NCBI GenBank assembly: GCA_026708185.1
Contig: JAPOVK010000038.1
Coordinates: 1 to 64,000 of the forward strand
Source: Gammaproteobacteria bacterium
GTDB lineage: Bacteria; Pseudomonadota; Gammaproteobacteria; Pseudomonadales; Azotimanducaceae
DNA length: 64,000 nucleotides
Reading direction: 5' to 3'
Shown: piece after piece, positions 8,467 through 17,739 of the stretch
How the letters are laid out: each line of letters opens with the position of its first letter
How positions within the stretch are numbered: position 1 is the first letter of the stretch
Program-made: the position numbers and the translations under genes
The notes under the pieces: generated by a model
Database searches by the model: none
Told to the model about the DNA's origin: nothing
The model's input: only the letters and a program-made list of their open reading frames with translations

Positions 8467-9759
8467 TTGGTTTGGCTCTTGTCCCGCGTGAAACGCCACT
8501 ATCCGGAGATCGGCCTGCACGTGCCGACGTTGTTGTTGCCGCGGGCCGATGTGCCCTTGGCGTCCTGGTCGGTGGTCGCCTGCGATCAGTACACATCCCA
8601 GCCCGAGTACTGGGAGGAGACCGGGCGGCTTGTGGGTGATCGACCGTCGACGCTCCGTCTCATCCTTCCAGAGGCGCAACTCGGCCGCGCAGATCGCGAC
8701 GGAGCGACTGCCGCGATCAACGACCGCATGGCGGACTACCTCGCGAGCGGCGTCCTCGAGCCGCAACCGCCGGCGTTCATGCTCGTGGAACGCGGCGTCG
8801 GCCGGGCGGTGCCGCGGCGAGGGCTTGTCGTCGCCCTCGACCTCGACGCCTTCGACTACCGGCCCGGTGCGCGCGAACTGATTCGCAGCACGGAAGGAAC
8901 GGATCGCAACCGCTTGCCCGCCCGGATCGCAGTGCGCCGCGATGCGGCCTTGGAAACGCCGCACATCATGGTGCTGATCGACGACCCCGGGCGCACCGTC
9001 ATCGAGCCGTTGTTCCAGCATGATCTAACACCGGCGTACGACTTCGAGCTGATGCAGGGCGGGGGTCGACTGCGCGGCTGGCGCGTCGACGACGCGGCGA
9101 TGGTCGATGGCGTGGCCGATCGCCTCGCAGCGCTTCGCGCCGGCGAGCCGCCGCTCATCTATGCGATGGGCGACGGCAACCACTCATTCGCGGCTGCCAA
9201 GGCGGTTTGGGAGGAGATCCGGGCGCAGGTGCCAGCAGACCATCCCGGCCGCTATGCGCTGGTCGAGCTCGTGAACGTCCACGACGAAGCGCTCGACTTC
9301 GAGCCGATCCACCGCCTCGTCGACGGCGTTTCGCCCGAAGACGTGCTTGCGGCCATGGCGGCGCATGGATTCCGGCGCCACGCGTTCGCGAGTCGCGAGG
9401 CCTGGGAAGGGTCTCGTGCGCATCCCAGCGTCGGGCATCGCATCCCCTACGTCGCGGGGCGGGAATTCGGGACGGTCGAAATGCACGCGCCGGGCCATCT
9501 CTTGCCGACCGCGACGCTCCACGACTTCCTCGACGCGTTCCTGGACCGCACCGACGCCGGGATCGACTACATCCACGGCGACGACGTCCTGCTGGAATTG
9601 GCGGCCGGGGAAGGGCGCGTCGGCTTCCTTCTGCCCGCCATGGACAAGAACGACCTGTTCCGGACCGTCATCGAGGACGGCGCAACCCCGCGCAAGACGT
9701 TCTCACTCGGCGAACCGCACGAAAAGCGCTACTACTTGGAGTGCCGACGCATTCGTTGA
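8467..9759 (+). CDS. DUF1015 family protein
   Basis: Up to 430 residues, matching the DUF1015 family of bacterial and archaeal proteins of unknown biochemical role. The family is sometimes annotated as a HtrA-linked or SerA-linked protein. Recognisable marks are the N-terminal VVACDQYTSQPEYWEE and the strongly conserved YAMGDGNHSFAAAKAVWEE (about residue 235). The end KRYYLECRRIR is also typical. The frame opens at a TTG (8467), but a GTG at 8488 gives a start nearer the family norm; neither has a strong ribosome site. It is divergent from the amidohydrolase gene. I cannot assign a reaction. Confidence 0.82.
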   Translation: MVWLLSRVKRHYPEIGLHVPTLLLPRADVPLASWSVVACDQYTSQPEYWEETGRLVGDRPSTLRLILPEAQLGRADRDGATAAINDRMADYLASGVLEPQPPAFMLVERGVGRAVPRRGLVVALDLDAFDYRPGARELIRSTEGTDRNRLPARIAVRRDAALETPHIMVLIDDPGRTVIEPLFQHDLTPAYDFELMQGGGRLRGWRVDDAAMVDGVADRLAALRAGEPPLIYAMGDGNHSFAAAKAVWEEIRAQVPADHPGRYALVELVNVHDEALDFEPIHRLVDGVSPEDVLAAMAAHGFRRHAFASREAWEGSRAHPSVGHRIPYVAGREFGTVEMHAPGHLLPTATLHDFLDAFLDRTDAGIDYIHGDDVLLELAAGEGRVGFLLPAMDKNDLFRTVIEDGATPRKTFSLGEPHEKRYYLECRRIR

Positions 9760-9834
9760 GCGGGGAAGACTCCGGCATGTCGGTCATAGCGTGGGCGAAT
9801 ATCGCTCATCGCGTGGGCGACTTGCAGGATCGTG

Positions 9835-10356
9835 CTATCGCCGATTGAAAATGCGTACGGTCCGCACGTCTTCGCCCTCGGTTTCCACGCGGACCGTGAT
9901 CCGCAACCGCTCGCCGGCGTCCTCGAGAACGAGGATCTCCGTGCCCTTGGTGCCGCCCCGGGTGGAGCGGATGACCAGCGAGCCATCCTGCCACCCCGTG
10001 CGCACGGACCAGAAGTCCCGCTCGCGCTCGCCCCAGGACACGTCGCGGTAAGTGTCGTCGCCGTAACGGATCCCCATCGAGGCCGAGTCCTGCTCGATGC
10101 GCATCTCCGTGGCGTTGAGCACGGGGAAGTCCTGCAACACGAACGCGGCGGATCCTCCCGGGTTCGATTGGCGCCCGCGGGCGACCTTGCGGTCCTCGCG
10201 GCGTCGGATCGCGTCGAGGTCGAGCGGTGCGTCGCTTGCCAGGTCGTCAAGCACCCAGTGGCCGGTGAGATCGAAACTGGCTGGCACGTTGGTGTTGAGG
10301 GGCACGCAGGCCGAGAGCACGAGCGCGGTGCAACCTATGGCGAGCGAAGCGCGCAT
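9835..10356 (-). CDS. Putative lipoprotein of unknown function
   Basis: The 173-residue product has a lipoprotein signal: MRASLAIGCTALVLSAC, with a lipobox LSAC at residues 14-17, so it should be lipidated and attached to the envelope. The mature part (FDLTGHWVLDD...) resembles short beta-rich lipocalin-like lipoproteins, but I recognise no defined family. It is divergent from the amidohydrolase at 10414, separated by 57 bp. The 75 bp after it (9760-9834) contain two imperfect copies of a TCATNGCGTGGGCGA unit. Confidence 0.7.
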   Translation of the reverse strand: MRASLAIGCTALVLSACVPLNTNVPASFDLTGHWVLDDLASDAPLDLDAIRRREDRKVARGRQSNPGGSAAFVLQDFPVLNATEMRIEQDSASMGIRYGDDTYRDVSWGERERDFWSVRTGWQDGSLVIRSTRGGTKGTEILVLEDAGERLRITVRVETEGEDVRTVRIFNRR

Positions 10357-10413
10357 GGAATGACGTTGAAGTGAAAATGACGGACAATCTTAACGCCTTC
10401 AAGGGAGGAGCCC

Positions 10414-11559
10414 ATGGACTACCGTGTCATTTCGGCGGACTGCCACATCGACCTGCCCTGGCTGCCCGAGAACCTGTTCGCGAGTGAAGCGCGTGCCGAC
10501 CTGAAGGACCGCATGCCTTATGTCGCCGAGACCGAGAAGGGGCGCTACTGGGTGAGTAAGAACGGGGCGCAATTCGGTCTGCAGAACGGGATGGGATCCG
10601 CGGGCCGGCGCTACGTGCCGGGGCAGATTCACCGCTCCGACCGCATGGCGGAGCAGGGCCTTTACCACGACGGCGAACGCGGAATCCGGCGCCTCACGGA
10701 GCCGGATCTGCGTCTGAAGGACCAGGATCTCGATGGCGTTCAGGGCGAGGTGCTTTACGGCATCCTCGGGGCGGCGATGCGCTTGGGCGATAACGACGCG
10801 GCTGACGAAATGATGCGCATCTACAACGCCTGGCTAGCCGATTTCTGCGCCACCCATCCGGACCGCTTCGCGGGGCTCGCCACGATTCCCAGCCACGACG
10901 TCGAGGCGGCCGTTCGTGAAGTGGCGCGCGTTGCCAAGCGGGGTGCGCTCCGCGGCATCGAAGTGGCCAATACGCACGATATGGCACCCCTCTTCGACCC
11001 GTCGTGGGAGCCGCTATGGTCTGCCGCAGAGGAGGCCGGGCTACCCGTCCACTACCACACCATCGGCCCGCGCATGGACTACGACTACGACACCATGGGC
11101 CACCTACAGCGTCGGCAGGCGTTCGCGGTGCACATCACGAGCTTCCAGCTTGCGATGTCGAAGATCATCATGGAGACGATCTACGGTGGCGTGCTGGAAG
11201 CCCACCCGGGGTTGAAGCTTGTGATCGGCGAGAGTGGCATCGGCTGGATCCCGTACATCCTCGAGCACATGGACCTGGAGTGGGAGGACCAGTTCAAGGA
11301 CCTGACGCTCACCATGAAGCCGTCCGACTACTGGCACCGGCAGTGCTACGCGACCTACCAGAGCGACCCGATCGGCATCCGGCTGCTCGACATCCTCGGC
11401 GAGGACAACGTCATGTGGGGCAGCGACTTCCCGCACCCGGACGGCGTCTGGCCGGACTCGCAGGCGTTCATCGCCCGTGAACTCGCCGACGTTCCGGAGG
11501 CGATCCGTCGCAAGATCGTTTGCGAGAACGCGGCGAAGCTCTACGGCTTCGGCGCTTAA
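10414..11559 (+). CDS. Amidohydrolase family 2 protein (ACMSD-like)
   Basis: The 381-residue TIM-barrel metalloenzyme belongs to the amidohydrolase-2 / ACMSD-like decarboxylase group. Features are the N-terminal ISADCHIDLPWLPE (metal D/H pair), VHYHTIGPRM about two thirds of the way along, and MWGSDFPHPDGVWPDS near residue 335. A GGGAGGAG ribosome site lies 5 bp before the ATG. Members hydrolyse or decarboxylate small ring compounds, and the substrate cannot be named here. Its TAA (11557-11559) overlaps the stop codon of the opposing DUF1330 pseudogene. Confidence 0.87.
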   Translation: MDYRVISADCHIDLPWLPENLFASEARADLKDRMPYVAETEKGRYWVSKNGAQFGLQNGMGSAGRRYVPGQIHRSDRMAEQGLYHDGERGIRRLTEPDLRLKDQDLDGVQGEVLYGILGAAMRLGDNDAADEMMRIYNAWLADFCATHPDRFAGLATIPSHDVEAAVREVARVAKRGALRGIEVANTHDMAPLFDPSWEPLWSAAEEAGLPVHYHTIGPRMDYDYDTMGHLQRRQAFAVHITSFQLAMSKIIMETIYGGVLEAHPGLKLVIGESGIGWIPYILEHMDLEWEDQFKDLTLTMKPSDYWHRQCYATYQSDPIGIRLLDILGEDNVMWGSDFPHPDGVWPDSQAFIARELADVPEAIRRKIVCENAAKLYGFGA

Positions 11560-12130
11560 GGCGAGTCCGGGAGTCCTTCGAGCGCGACGACGAAGTCGAG
11601 CTCGACCTTGCCCTTGCGCAGTTCGATCGCCTCCTGGTAGCCGGGCGAGTTCCAGAATGCGGTGAAGTCGTCCATGGACCGGAACGTCTCGATCGCGACG
11701 AATCCCTCGGCGTAGGGCCATTCGCCTCCCGTGTAGCAAACACTAGAGGGAGCGCAGCGACCGGCGGTGTTTGTTGCGCGGGAGGTCGGCGTGGCCTTGG
11801 GCCGGAGACGCGCCCGGCGCGTAGCGAACGCGAAGCGCCGGACCGGCTTTGGGGCGCTTCCATGACGTGGACATTCGCCGTCTCGGCGCGTGCCACCACG
11901 TTGATTCCCGCCGCCTGCGCAAGAGGTCCGGCAGCCTCGCCGTAGGCCGCCAACCCGGTGTCGTCGATGACGCGACCGCTGACGAGCACATAGGCGAGTG
12001 GTTCTCCCCCGGGCGGCGACGATTGCTCCTGCGCGACACTCGGCCAAAGCAGCCCGAGGGTCAGGCCGGTCGCGAGCATGAGCGCCGGGAGAACCGCCCT
12101 GTGCCGGCGGTTTTCTGGATTATTGGCCAT
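11556..12130 (-). pseudogene. DUF1330 family gene split by a repeat insertion
   Basis: The 5' part starts at ATG 12130 (AGAGAGG upstream). It gives a signal peptide (LPALMLATGLTLGLLWPSVAQ) and half a DUF1330 domain (LAYVLVSGRVIDDTGLAAYG ... ANVHVME). The frame then enters repeat R1 at 11857. The 3' half resumes at 11726 in another frame (GEWPYAEGFVAIETFRSMDD ... FVVALEGLPDSP). Removing 11727-11857 (131 bp) restores HVME-GEWPYAEG exactly, so the gene was intact before insertion. DUF1330 proteins are small ferredoxin-fold, ABM-like proteins; this one was exported. The present gene could make only a truncated product. Confidence 0.78.
11727..11863. repeat. Dispersed repeat R1, copy B (inserted in the DUF1330 gene)
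   Basis: This insert carries both R1 modules: an imperfect hairpin at 11728-11783 (arms CCCGTGTAGCAAACACT and GGTGTTTGTTGCGCGGG, 13 of 17 pairing) and the core 11793-11863. The insert proper is 11727-11857. A possible 3-bp target duplication (TCC) lies at 11727-11729 and 11859-11861. It is more diverged from copy A than copy C is. Confidence 0.7.
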
Positions 12131-12196
12131 GGCGCGCACCTCTCTTTGATGCGGGTAAGGTGTTTTTGACGAGACTGACATGGTTCTTGTAACGCT

Positions 12197-13831
12197 TCAC
12201 CGCCCGCTGCGCCTGCTGGCGCGCCAGATCGCCTGGTAGTGCGCCGCCTTGTCGGGATCGGCGTCCGTCCGTTCGAAGTAGAAATAGAACTGGCGTGCAG
12301 CCTGCCCACGTGCTTCGACCGAGTCGATCGCCTGAAAGAGCCGTTCGGCGGCGGCCACGTTGAAGGTGTCAAGCAAACCCGAGATCACCTGTGTGGCAAC
12401 ACGGTCCCGCGCAACGGGGTGGCGCTGCCGGAGCACTTCGCGAACGGCCGCGTCCGGGTCGGCCTTTGCCCAATTGGTGAAGATGTAGGACCTCAGCTTC
12501 TCCTGGACGTCGCCTTGGAAGGTCTCGGCCCAACGCAGAGCCTCGACTGGATCTCCGTCTCCGTGTCCGAGGAACAGGGCGTAGGTCAGGTCGACGCGCA
12601 GCTCCGGGTCGTCAATGCTCCGAAAAAGCTCCTCGGAGATGGCTGCGTCGTTGATTGAGATCAACACCGAGCTGAGAAGCCTGTCGCGGATCTTCGGGTC
12701 GGCAGCCATCGCCCATTCGAAAGCCCCTCGTGGGTCACGATGGGCGTACTCGTACGCCACGGAGGAACTGAGCTCTTGCTGGTCAGCCAAGGGCAACGCC
12801 CCGAGCCAGACAGTCGCTGCTGCCGGGTCGACGGCCATCCAACGGCTCAGAATGGCCTGCTGCATGTCCCGCCGTGCCCATCTGGGGACATCGTCCAAGG
12901 CGTCGAGTGCCTCGGCAATCCCGGTTTCCGCCAGCCCCCGCGCCATGGTCATCGTCAGAATCTTCGTGCGCCGGCTAGGATCCTGGAGCGACAGCCAGTT
13001 GAGGGCGGCGGGACGATCCGATTTGACCCACTGAGTCAGTACGCTGGCGCTGAGATGGAGGCCGCTGTCATCCTCGATCTCGCTCGCGGCGCGTAGCGCG
13101 GCTTCCGGATCCGTCTTCGCCCAGGCGTTGATGGCGATCGTGAGTTGTCGCTGCCGCTGCGGTCCCGGCGGACTCGCCAGGCCGTTCCCCCAGGCCTGCT
13201 CTGGCGAGCCGGTGGCCAACTCCTCTCGGGCGAGGACTTGCGCAAGCGCAGGCGTGGCTTCGAGTTGCTCGGCGATGTCCTGCCGCTGCCAGGCCGGCAT
13301 GTCCATGTCGAAGAACGTCGGTGCGACGACGCCCTTGTCCTGTTCGTCGAGGGTGGCGGCACGTCGCACCGCTTCGTCGAGGTCGGTGTGCGCCCAGACG
13401 CGGAAAATGGCCTTCAGCGACGATCGCGGCTGTCGGTGGGAAGCAAGCAGGTGCGCCAAAGCGGCCCCGGGATCGATGGATGCGAAGCGGATGTACAGCA
13501 CGCGGACGATGTCGTGCCTATGCAGCGACGTCGGCAGGTCGAGCGTTTGCTCCAGGAGATCCTCGATCTGGGCGCGGCCGGTGCTGGCGACGAGTTCGTA
13601 GAGCGCGTGGTTGCGTTCGAAATCGTCGGCGAGCGCTGCGATTCCCAACAGGCTTGGTGGTGCGGGTGCTGCGTTGGGCTGACTGCTCGGTGGTTCCGGC
13701 AGCGTCTGCGCGGGGACGGTCGCGTCGGGCTCGCCTTCCGCGCCGAGTTCGGACGGGCTCAGCGCATACCAAGACGCCATGATCGCGGCGCCGAGGACGC
13801 ACCCGCCAAGCGCAAACGCGGCGCTTCTCAT
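12197..13831 (-). CDS. Envelope-anchored helical-repeat protein of unknown function
   Basis: The 544-residue protein has an N-terminal hydrophobic segment (residues 4-25, AAFALGGCVLGAAIMASWYA) that should anchor it in the inner membrane, followed by a Pro/Ala/Ser-rich linker. The rest is a degenerate helical solenoid with a recurring pattern: a tryptophan, then x-DP-x-A-A, then another tryptophan (AINAWAKTDPEAALR, LSRWMAVDPAAATVWL, FTNWAKADPDAAVREVL). Units are about 30-35 residues. I recognise no named family, and it reads like a TPR/HEAT-type scaffold. It sits 4 bp downstream of the PhyH gene, as the last intact gene of a VOC-PhyH-solenoid operon. Confidence 0.72.
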   Translation of the reverse strand: MRSAAFALGGCVLGAAIMASWYALSPSELGAEGEPDATVPAQTLPEPPSSQPNAAPAPPSLLGIAALADDFERNHALYELVASTGRAQIEDLLEQTLDLPTSLHRHDIVRVLYIRFASIDPGAALAHLLASHRQPRSSLKAIFRVWAHTDLDEAVRRAATLDEQDKGVVAPTFFDMDMPAWQRQDIAEQLEATPALAQVLAREELATGSPEQAWGNGLASPPGPQRQRQLTIAINAWAKTDPEAALRAASEIEDDSGLHLSASVLTQWVKSDRPAALNWLSLQDPSRRTKILTMTMARGLAETGIAEALDALDDVPRWARRDMQQAILSRWMAVDPAAATVWLGALPLADQQELSSSVAYEYAHRDPRGAFEWAMAADPKIRDRLLSSVLISINDAAISEELFRSIDDPELRVDLTYALFLGHGDGDPVEALRWAETFQGDVQEKLRSYIFTNWAKADPDAAVREVLRQRHPVARDRVATQVISGLLDTFNVAAAERLFQAIDSVEARGQAARQFYFYFERTDADPDKAAHYQAIWRASRRSGR

Positions 13832-13835
13832 CCGC

Positions 13836-14594
13836 TCAACGCTCTTCCAACACAGGTGGATGGGATTCCACGGACGGCGGTGCCATCAGCCGCCGCTGAC
13901 GCGGAGTCGCTTCGGGGAAGTCGTTCGGATCGTAGGGGGCCTTGGCCCAGGTCGAGTGCGGCGGGCTGTACTTGTAGAGCAGCGTGCGACGCTCGTGTCC
14001 GGCCGTCCATGCGGCGGTGCCGTGGATAAGGGCCTCGGTGAAGATCAACACGTCGCCCGCCGACATCGCCGGCTGGACCACCCAGTCCGCAGCCCGTTCG
14101 AAACGGGCCACGTCCCGCGGCATGTGCTGGAGGAAGTTCGACTTGTGGCTACCGGGGACGCAGACGAAGCCACCGGCGCCAGGCGGCGCATCGGTTAGAT
14201 TCCAGGTGGCGACGGTGAGGCCGTTGCGCATCATGCCGTCGTGGTAGCGGTACCAGTGGTCCGACTCGTAACGCCAAGGGCCGCCGTGCAGCGTGTGTCG
14301 CGCCGCATGTTCGCGCATGAAGATGCAGTAGTCGTGGTCGATGCGCAGCCGACTGCCGACCAGTTCGACGAGGTAGGGCAGGAGCCGGTCGTCGTCCATC
14401 AGGTCGACGAACGGCTCACCCCAAGCGGAAATGCCGTTGAAGCGTCGGTACGGCCCGTCGTCCGGCTGCCGGGGCCATACGTCGTCGGCGAGGCGAATCA
14501 GTTCCTCGCATTCGTCCGTACTAAGGACGTTCTTGACGACGAGGAAGCCCCGCAGGTCGAACAGGAACTTGTCCTCGTCCGAGAGAGCGCTCAA
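13836..14594 (-). CDS. Phytanoyl-CoA dioxygenase (PhyH) family protein
   Basis: The 252-residue Fe(II)/2-oxoglutarate oxygenase should hydroxylate a lipid-like or small-molecule substrate. It starts FLFDLRGFLVVKNVLSTDE, the usual PhyH N terminus. The facial triad is HDG (in WYRYHDGMM, about residue 120) and the distal His in EALIHGTAAW (about 195). The 2-oxoglutarate arginine is in ERRTLLYKY. The start is TTG at 14594, 3 bp past the stop of the upstream VOC gene, so the two are coupled. The solenoid gene follows 4 bp on. Substrate unknown. Confidence 0.88.
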   Translation of the reverse strand: MSALSDEDKFLFDLRGFLVVKNVLSTDECEELIRLADDVWPRQPDDGPYRRFNGISAWGEPFVDLMDDDRLLPYLVELVGSRLRIDHDYCIFMREHAARHTLHGGPWRYESDHWYRYHDGMMRNGLTVATWNLTDAPPGAGGFVCVPGSHKSNFLQHMPRDVARFERAADWVVQPAMSAGDVLIFTEALIHGTAAWTAGHERRTLLYKYSPPHSTWAKAPYDPNDFPEATPRQRRLMAPPSVESHPPVLEER

Positions 14595-14597
14595 CGG

Positions 14598-14972
14598 TCA
14601 ACCCCACTTTGATCTGCACACGCCGATGGCATAGCCGTTCGGGTCACGTACGGTGAACTCCGTCATGCCGGCCTGCGGGTTGTATTGCAGTTCGGCGAGG
14701 ATCGGCACGTCGAGCGCCTTGACGCGCTCGTAGGCCTCGTGGGCGTCCGGCACATGGATGTAGACGAGCACGCCATGGCCGACGGGGGCGGAGAGGCCCA
14801 CGCCGTGGTCATGGTCAGCGTCGAGTTGGTGGAGTTGCAGGAGCAAGGTATCGCCGTCCATCAGCATCTCGAACTCCGGGCCGCCGTGGCCCGATTGCAT
14901 GCCGAGCACTTCCTGGTACCACTTGGACGTGGCCTCGACGTCTTTCACGAATAACATCGTTTCCGCGCGCAT
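14598..14972 (-). CDS. Glyoxalase/bleomycin-resistance (VOC) family protein
   Basis: The 124-residue protein has two beta-alpha-beta-beta-beta units of the vicinal-oxygen-chelate fold: ETMLFVKDVEATSKWYQEVL at the N terminus, then LVYIHVPDAHEAYERVKA and ending FTVRDPNGYAIGVCRS. Members are glyoxalases, dioxygenases or binding proteins, and the reaction is not predictable. The ATG at 14972 is supported by GGAGGAGTC just upstream. It is the first gene of the VOC-PhyH-solenoid operon and is divergent from the CoA-transferase gene. Confidence 0.85.
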   Translation of the reverse strand: MRAETMLFVKDVEATSKWYQEVLGMQSGHGGPEFEMLMDGDTLLLQLHQLDADHDHGVGLSAPVGHGVLVYIHVPDAHEAYERVKALDVPILAELQYNPQAGMTEFTVRDPNGYAIGVCRSKWG

Positions 14973-15068
14973 GACTCCTCCTGAATGCGGTTGGCTGACC
15001 GCGTTCGGGCCATTGTAGCGCTCTGCCGGGGTAAGCTTGCCCGATTCGACGGTTAGGGACAGCGACAC

Positions 15069-16280
15069 ATGCCCGAGCAGGTCAGCGCCGACGTGGATCT
15101 CCTGCATGGGATCCGCGTGGTGGACTTCACGCACGTTCACGCTGGCCCACTGTGCGCCTATCAACTCGCCTTGATGGGGGCCGACATCGTCAAGGTCGAG
15201 TCGCCTTCGGCTGGCGATCAGTTGCGCGCCGGACACCCCGAGGGCTTGCCCCCGGCGTTCCTCGGTCAGAACGCCAACAAGCGCTCGCTGGCTGTCGATC
15301 TCAAGCAACCGGAAGGCCTGCAAGCCGTGCATCGGCTGATCGGGACGGCTGACGTGGTGTTGCACAACATGCGCCCGGGCACGCCGGATCGGCTCGGCAT
15401 CGGCTTCGACGCGGTCAAGGACTTGAAGCCCGACATCGTCTACTGCGCGATTTCCGGGTACGGGCAAAGCGGCCCGGACAGCGACCGGCCGGCCTACGAC
15501 CATCTCATCCAAGGCGAGTCGGGGATGTTCATGGCGACGGGCACGGAGGAGCAACCGGTGCGCGTGGGCTTCGCCATAGCGGACTCCGGGACAGCGGTGG
15601 TGGCCAGTTCGGCGATCCTCGCCGCCCTGCTGCGTCGTGGGCGCTGCGGCGATGGTGCGTTCATCGACGTTTCCATGCTCGAGTCGTCGATGGCGCTCAT
15701 GGGCCTCAACTACTACAACTTCCTGGCGACCGGTCGCGTGGGCCGCCGGGTCGGCCCCAATCCGCTGGCCCAGGCGGGGTCCGCCGGGACATTCGAGACC
15801 AAGGACGGCACGCTGCTGGTCAACGCCAACACTCATCGGCTGTTCGAACGCCTCGCCAACGCGCTCGGCCGCCAGGATCTGCTCGAAGATCCGCGCTTCG
15901 CCTCCGACGCGGCGGCGAGTGCCAACCGTGCCGAACTTCGACGGATCTTCGCGGCCCACTACCGGGCGAATACGGCGGCGCATTGGGAAGCGATCATCCG
16001 TGCGGCAGGCGTGCCTTGCGGGCAACTGAAGGGTCCGGCAAGGGCGCTTGAAAGTCCGCAGATCGCCTATCGGGGAACGATCACGGAACTCGCTGACGTA
16101 CCGGGGGTCGAGGGTGGCAGGCTGCGGTTTCTGGGTGCGGGGTTCACCGTGGATGCCGAGCCCGCAACACCGAGCCGACCCCCGCCGCGCCTCGGAGAAC
16201 ACTCGGCCGAGGTGCTCACCGAACTGGGTTACGACGCGCCCGAAATCGCCCGCTTGAAGGCTCGGGGCGTGGTGGGGTGA
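15069..16280 (+). CDS. CaiB/BaiF family III CoA-transferase
   Basis: The 403-residue enzyme transfers CoA between organic acids. Family features are VVDFTHVHAGPLCAYQLALM, then GADIVKVESPSAGDQLR, FLGQNANKRSLAVDLKQPEG, and the YCAISGYGQSGPDSDRPAYD segment that carries the catalytic-aspartate neighbourhood. The length is standard. Its stop overlaps the GTG of the next gene (16277), so it is translationally coupled to a TcuA-like flavoprotein. The pair suggests activation and dehydrogenation of a di- or tricarboxylate, which is an inference. Confidence 0.9.
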   Translation: MPEQVSADVDLLHGIRVVDFTHVHAGPLCAYQLALMGADIVKVESPSAGDQLRAGHPEGLPPAFLGQNANKRSLAVDLKQPEGLQAVHRLIGTADVVLHNMRPGTPDRLGIGFDAVKDLKPDIVYCAISGYGQSGPDSDRPAYDHLIQGESGMFMATGTEEQPVRVGFAIADSGTAVVASSAILAALLRRGRCGDGAFIDVSMLESSMALMGLNYYNFLATGRVGRRVGPNPLAQAGSAGTFETKDGTLLVNANTHRLFERLANALGRQDLLEDPRFASDAAASANRAELRRIFAAHYRANTAAHWEAIIRAAGVPCGQLKGPARALESPQIAYRGTITELADVPGVEGGRLRFLGAGFTVDAEPATPSRPPPRLGEHSAEVLTELGYDAPEIARLKARGVVG

Positions 16281-17734
16281 CCCATGTCGTCGTTGTCGGC
16301 GGTGGCAACGCCGCTCTGAACGCCGCCATAGCGGCGCGCGAGGCCGGGGCCGAAGTGACGCTGCTCGAACGGGCGCCGTTCGCGTTGCGCGGCGGGAACT
16401 CGCGGTTCACGGCGGGCGCGATGCGCACCGTCTACGCTGGCGTCGACGATCTGCGCCGCCTGATGCCGGACCTCACCGATGCCGAGATCGCGCGCACCGA
16501 CTTCGGCGCCTACAGCCGCGAGCAGTTCTACGACGACATGGGGCGCGTCACCCAGTACCGCACCGACCCCGACCTGGCAGAGCGGCTGATCGATTCGAGT
16601 TTCGAAACCTTGAGATGGATGAGCGACAAGGGCGTGCGCTTCCTGCCGCTGTATGGCCGGCAATCGTTCGAGGTCGACGGCAAGGTCCGGTTCTGGGGTG
16701 GGCTCACCGTGGAAGCGTGGGGCGGCGGCCCCGGTCTCGTGGACACGCTGACCGGCATCGCCACTGCGCTCGGCGTCGACGTACGCTATCGCGTGCGTGC
16801 GACAGGACTCGTGACGACCGCCCGCGGGCTTGAGGTCAGGAGCGGTTCCGAGGTGATTCGTGGCGACGCCGTCGTCCTCGCCTGCGGCGGCTTCGAGTCC
16901 AACCCGGCGTGGCGTACGCGCTATCTCGGGCCGGGCTGGGATCTCGCGAAAGTTCGCGGCACCCGTTTCAACACCGGCGACGGCATTCGCATGGCGGTGG
17001 ACGTGGGGGCGGCCACCCGCGGGAACTACTCCGGCTGCCATGCCGTGGGCTGGGACATGAACGCGCCTGAGTTCGGCGACCTCGACGTCGGGGACAACTT
17101 CCAGAAGCACTCCTATCCGTTCGGCATCATGGTCAACTCAAGCGGGGAGCGTTTCGTCGACGAGGGCGAGGATTTCCGCAACTACACCTATGCCCGGTAC
17201 GGTCGCGAGGTGCTTAGTCAGCCGGGTCAATGCGCGTGGCAGGTCTTCGATGCCAAGGTGAGCCATCTGCTGCGCGACGAATACAGGATCCGGCGGATAA
17301 CAAAGGTGACTGGCACTACGCTCGAAGCGTTGGCGGCCAAGATGGAGGGTGTCGACGGCGACGGGTTCGTGGCCGAGGTCGCGCGCTACAACGCGGCGGT
17401 AGACACCGGGACGCCGTTCGACCCGACGGTCAAGGACGGGCGTGGCACACGCGGGTTGAGGGTGCCGAAATCGAACTGGGCCAATCGCCTGGACACGCCC
17501 CCATTCGAAGCCTACGGCATCACCTGCGGGATCACGTTCACGTTCGGCGGGCTGGCCGTGGACCAGGCAGCGCGTGTCATGAGCGAGGAGGGCGAGCCGA
17601 TCCCGGGTCTCTATGCCGCGGGCGAACTGGTCGGCGGGTTGTTCTACTTCAACTATCCGGGAGGTACCGGACTCACGTCCGGGGCGGTGTTTGGACGTGA
17701 AGCGGGCCGCAATGCGGCTCTCGGCAGCGGATAG
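16277..17734 (+). CDS. FAD-dependent tricarballylate dehydrogenase-like flavoprotein
   Basis: The 485-residue protein belongs to the fumarate reductase/succinate dehydrogenase flavoprotein family and most resembles TcuA. It has an FAD-binding VVVVGGGNAALNAAIAAREA at the N terminus and ALRGGNSRFTAGAMRTVYAG shortly after. A C-terminal ITCGITFTFGGLAVD and GLYAAGELVGGLFYFNYPGG complete the flavin site. TcuA oxidises tricarballylate to aconitate. No TcuB or TcuC is adjacent; the upstream partner is a CoA-transferase instead, so the true substrate may differ. The GTG start overlaps the CaiB stop by 4 bp. Confidence 0.85.
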   Translation: MTHVVVVGGGNAALNAAIAAREAGAEVTLLERAPFALRGGNSRFTAGAMRTVYAGVDDLRRLMPDLTDAEIARTDFGAYSREQFYDDMGRVTQYRTDPDLAERLIDSSFETLRWMSDKGVRFLPLYGRQSFEVDGKVRFWGGLTVEAWGGGPGLVDTLTGIATALGVDVRYRVRATGLVTTARGLEVRSGSEVIRGDAVVLACGGFESNPAWRTRYLGPGWDLAKVRGTRFNTGDGIRMAVDVGAATRGNYSGCHAVGWDMNAPEFGDLDVGDNFQKHSYPFGIMVNSSGERFVDEGEDFRNYTYARYGREVLSQPGQCAWQVFDAKVSHLLRDEYRIRRITKVTGTTLEALAAKMEGVDGDGFVAEVARYNAAVDTGTPFDPTVKDGRGTRGLRVPKSNWANRLDTPPFEAYGITCGITFTFGGLAVDQAARVMSEEGEPIPGLYAAGELVGGLFYFNYPGGTGLTSGAVFGREAGRNAALGSG

Positions 17735-17739
17735 CGTCC

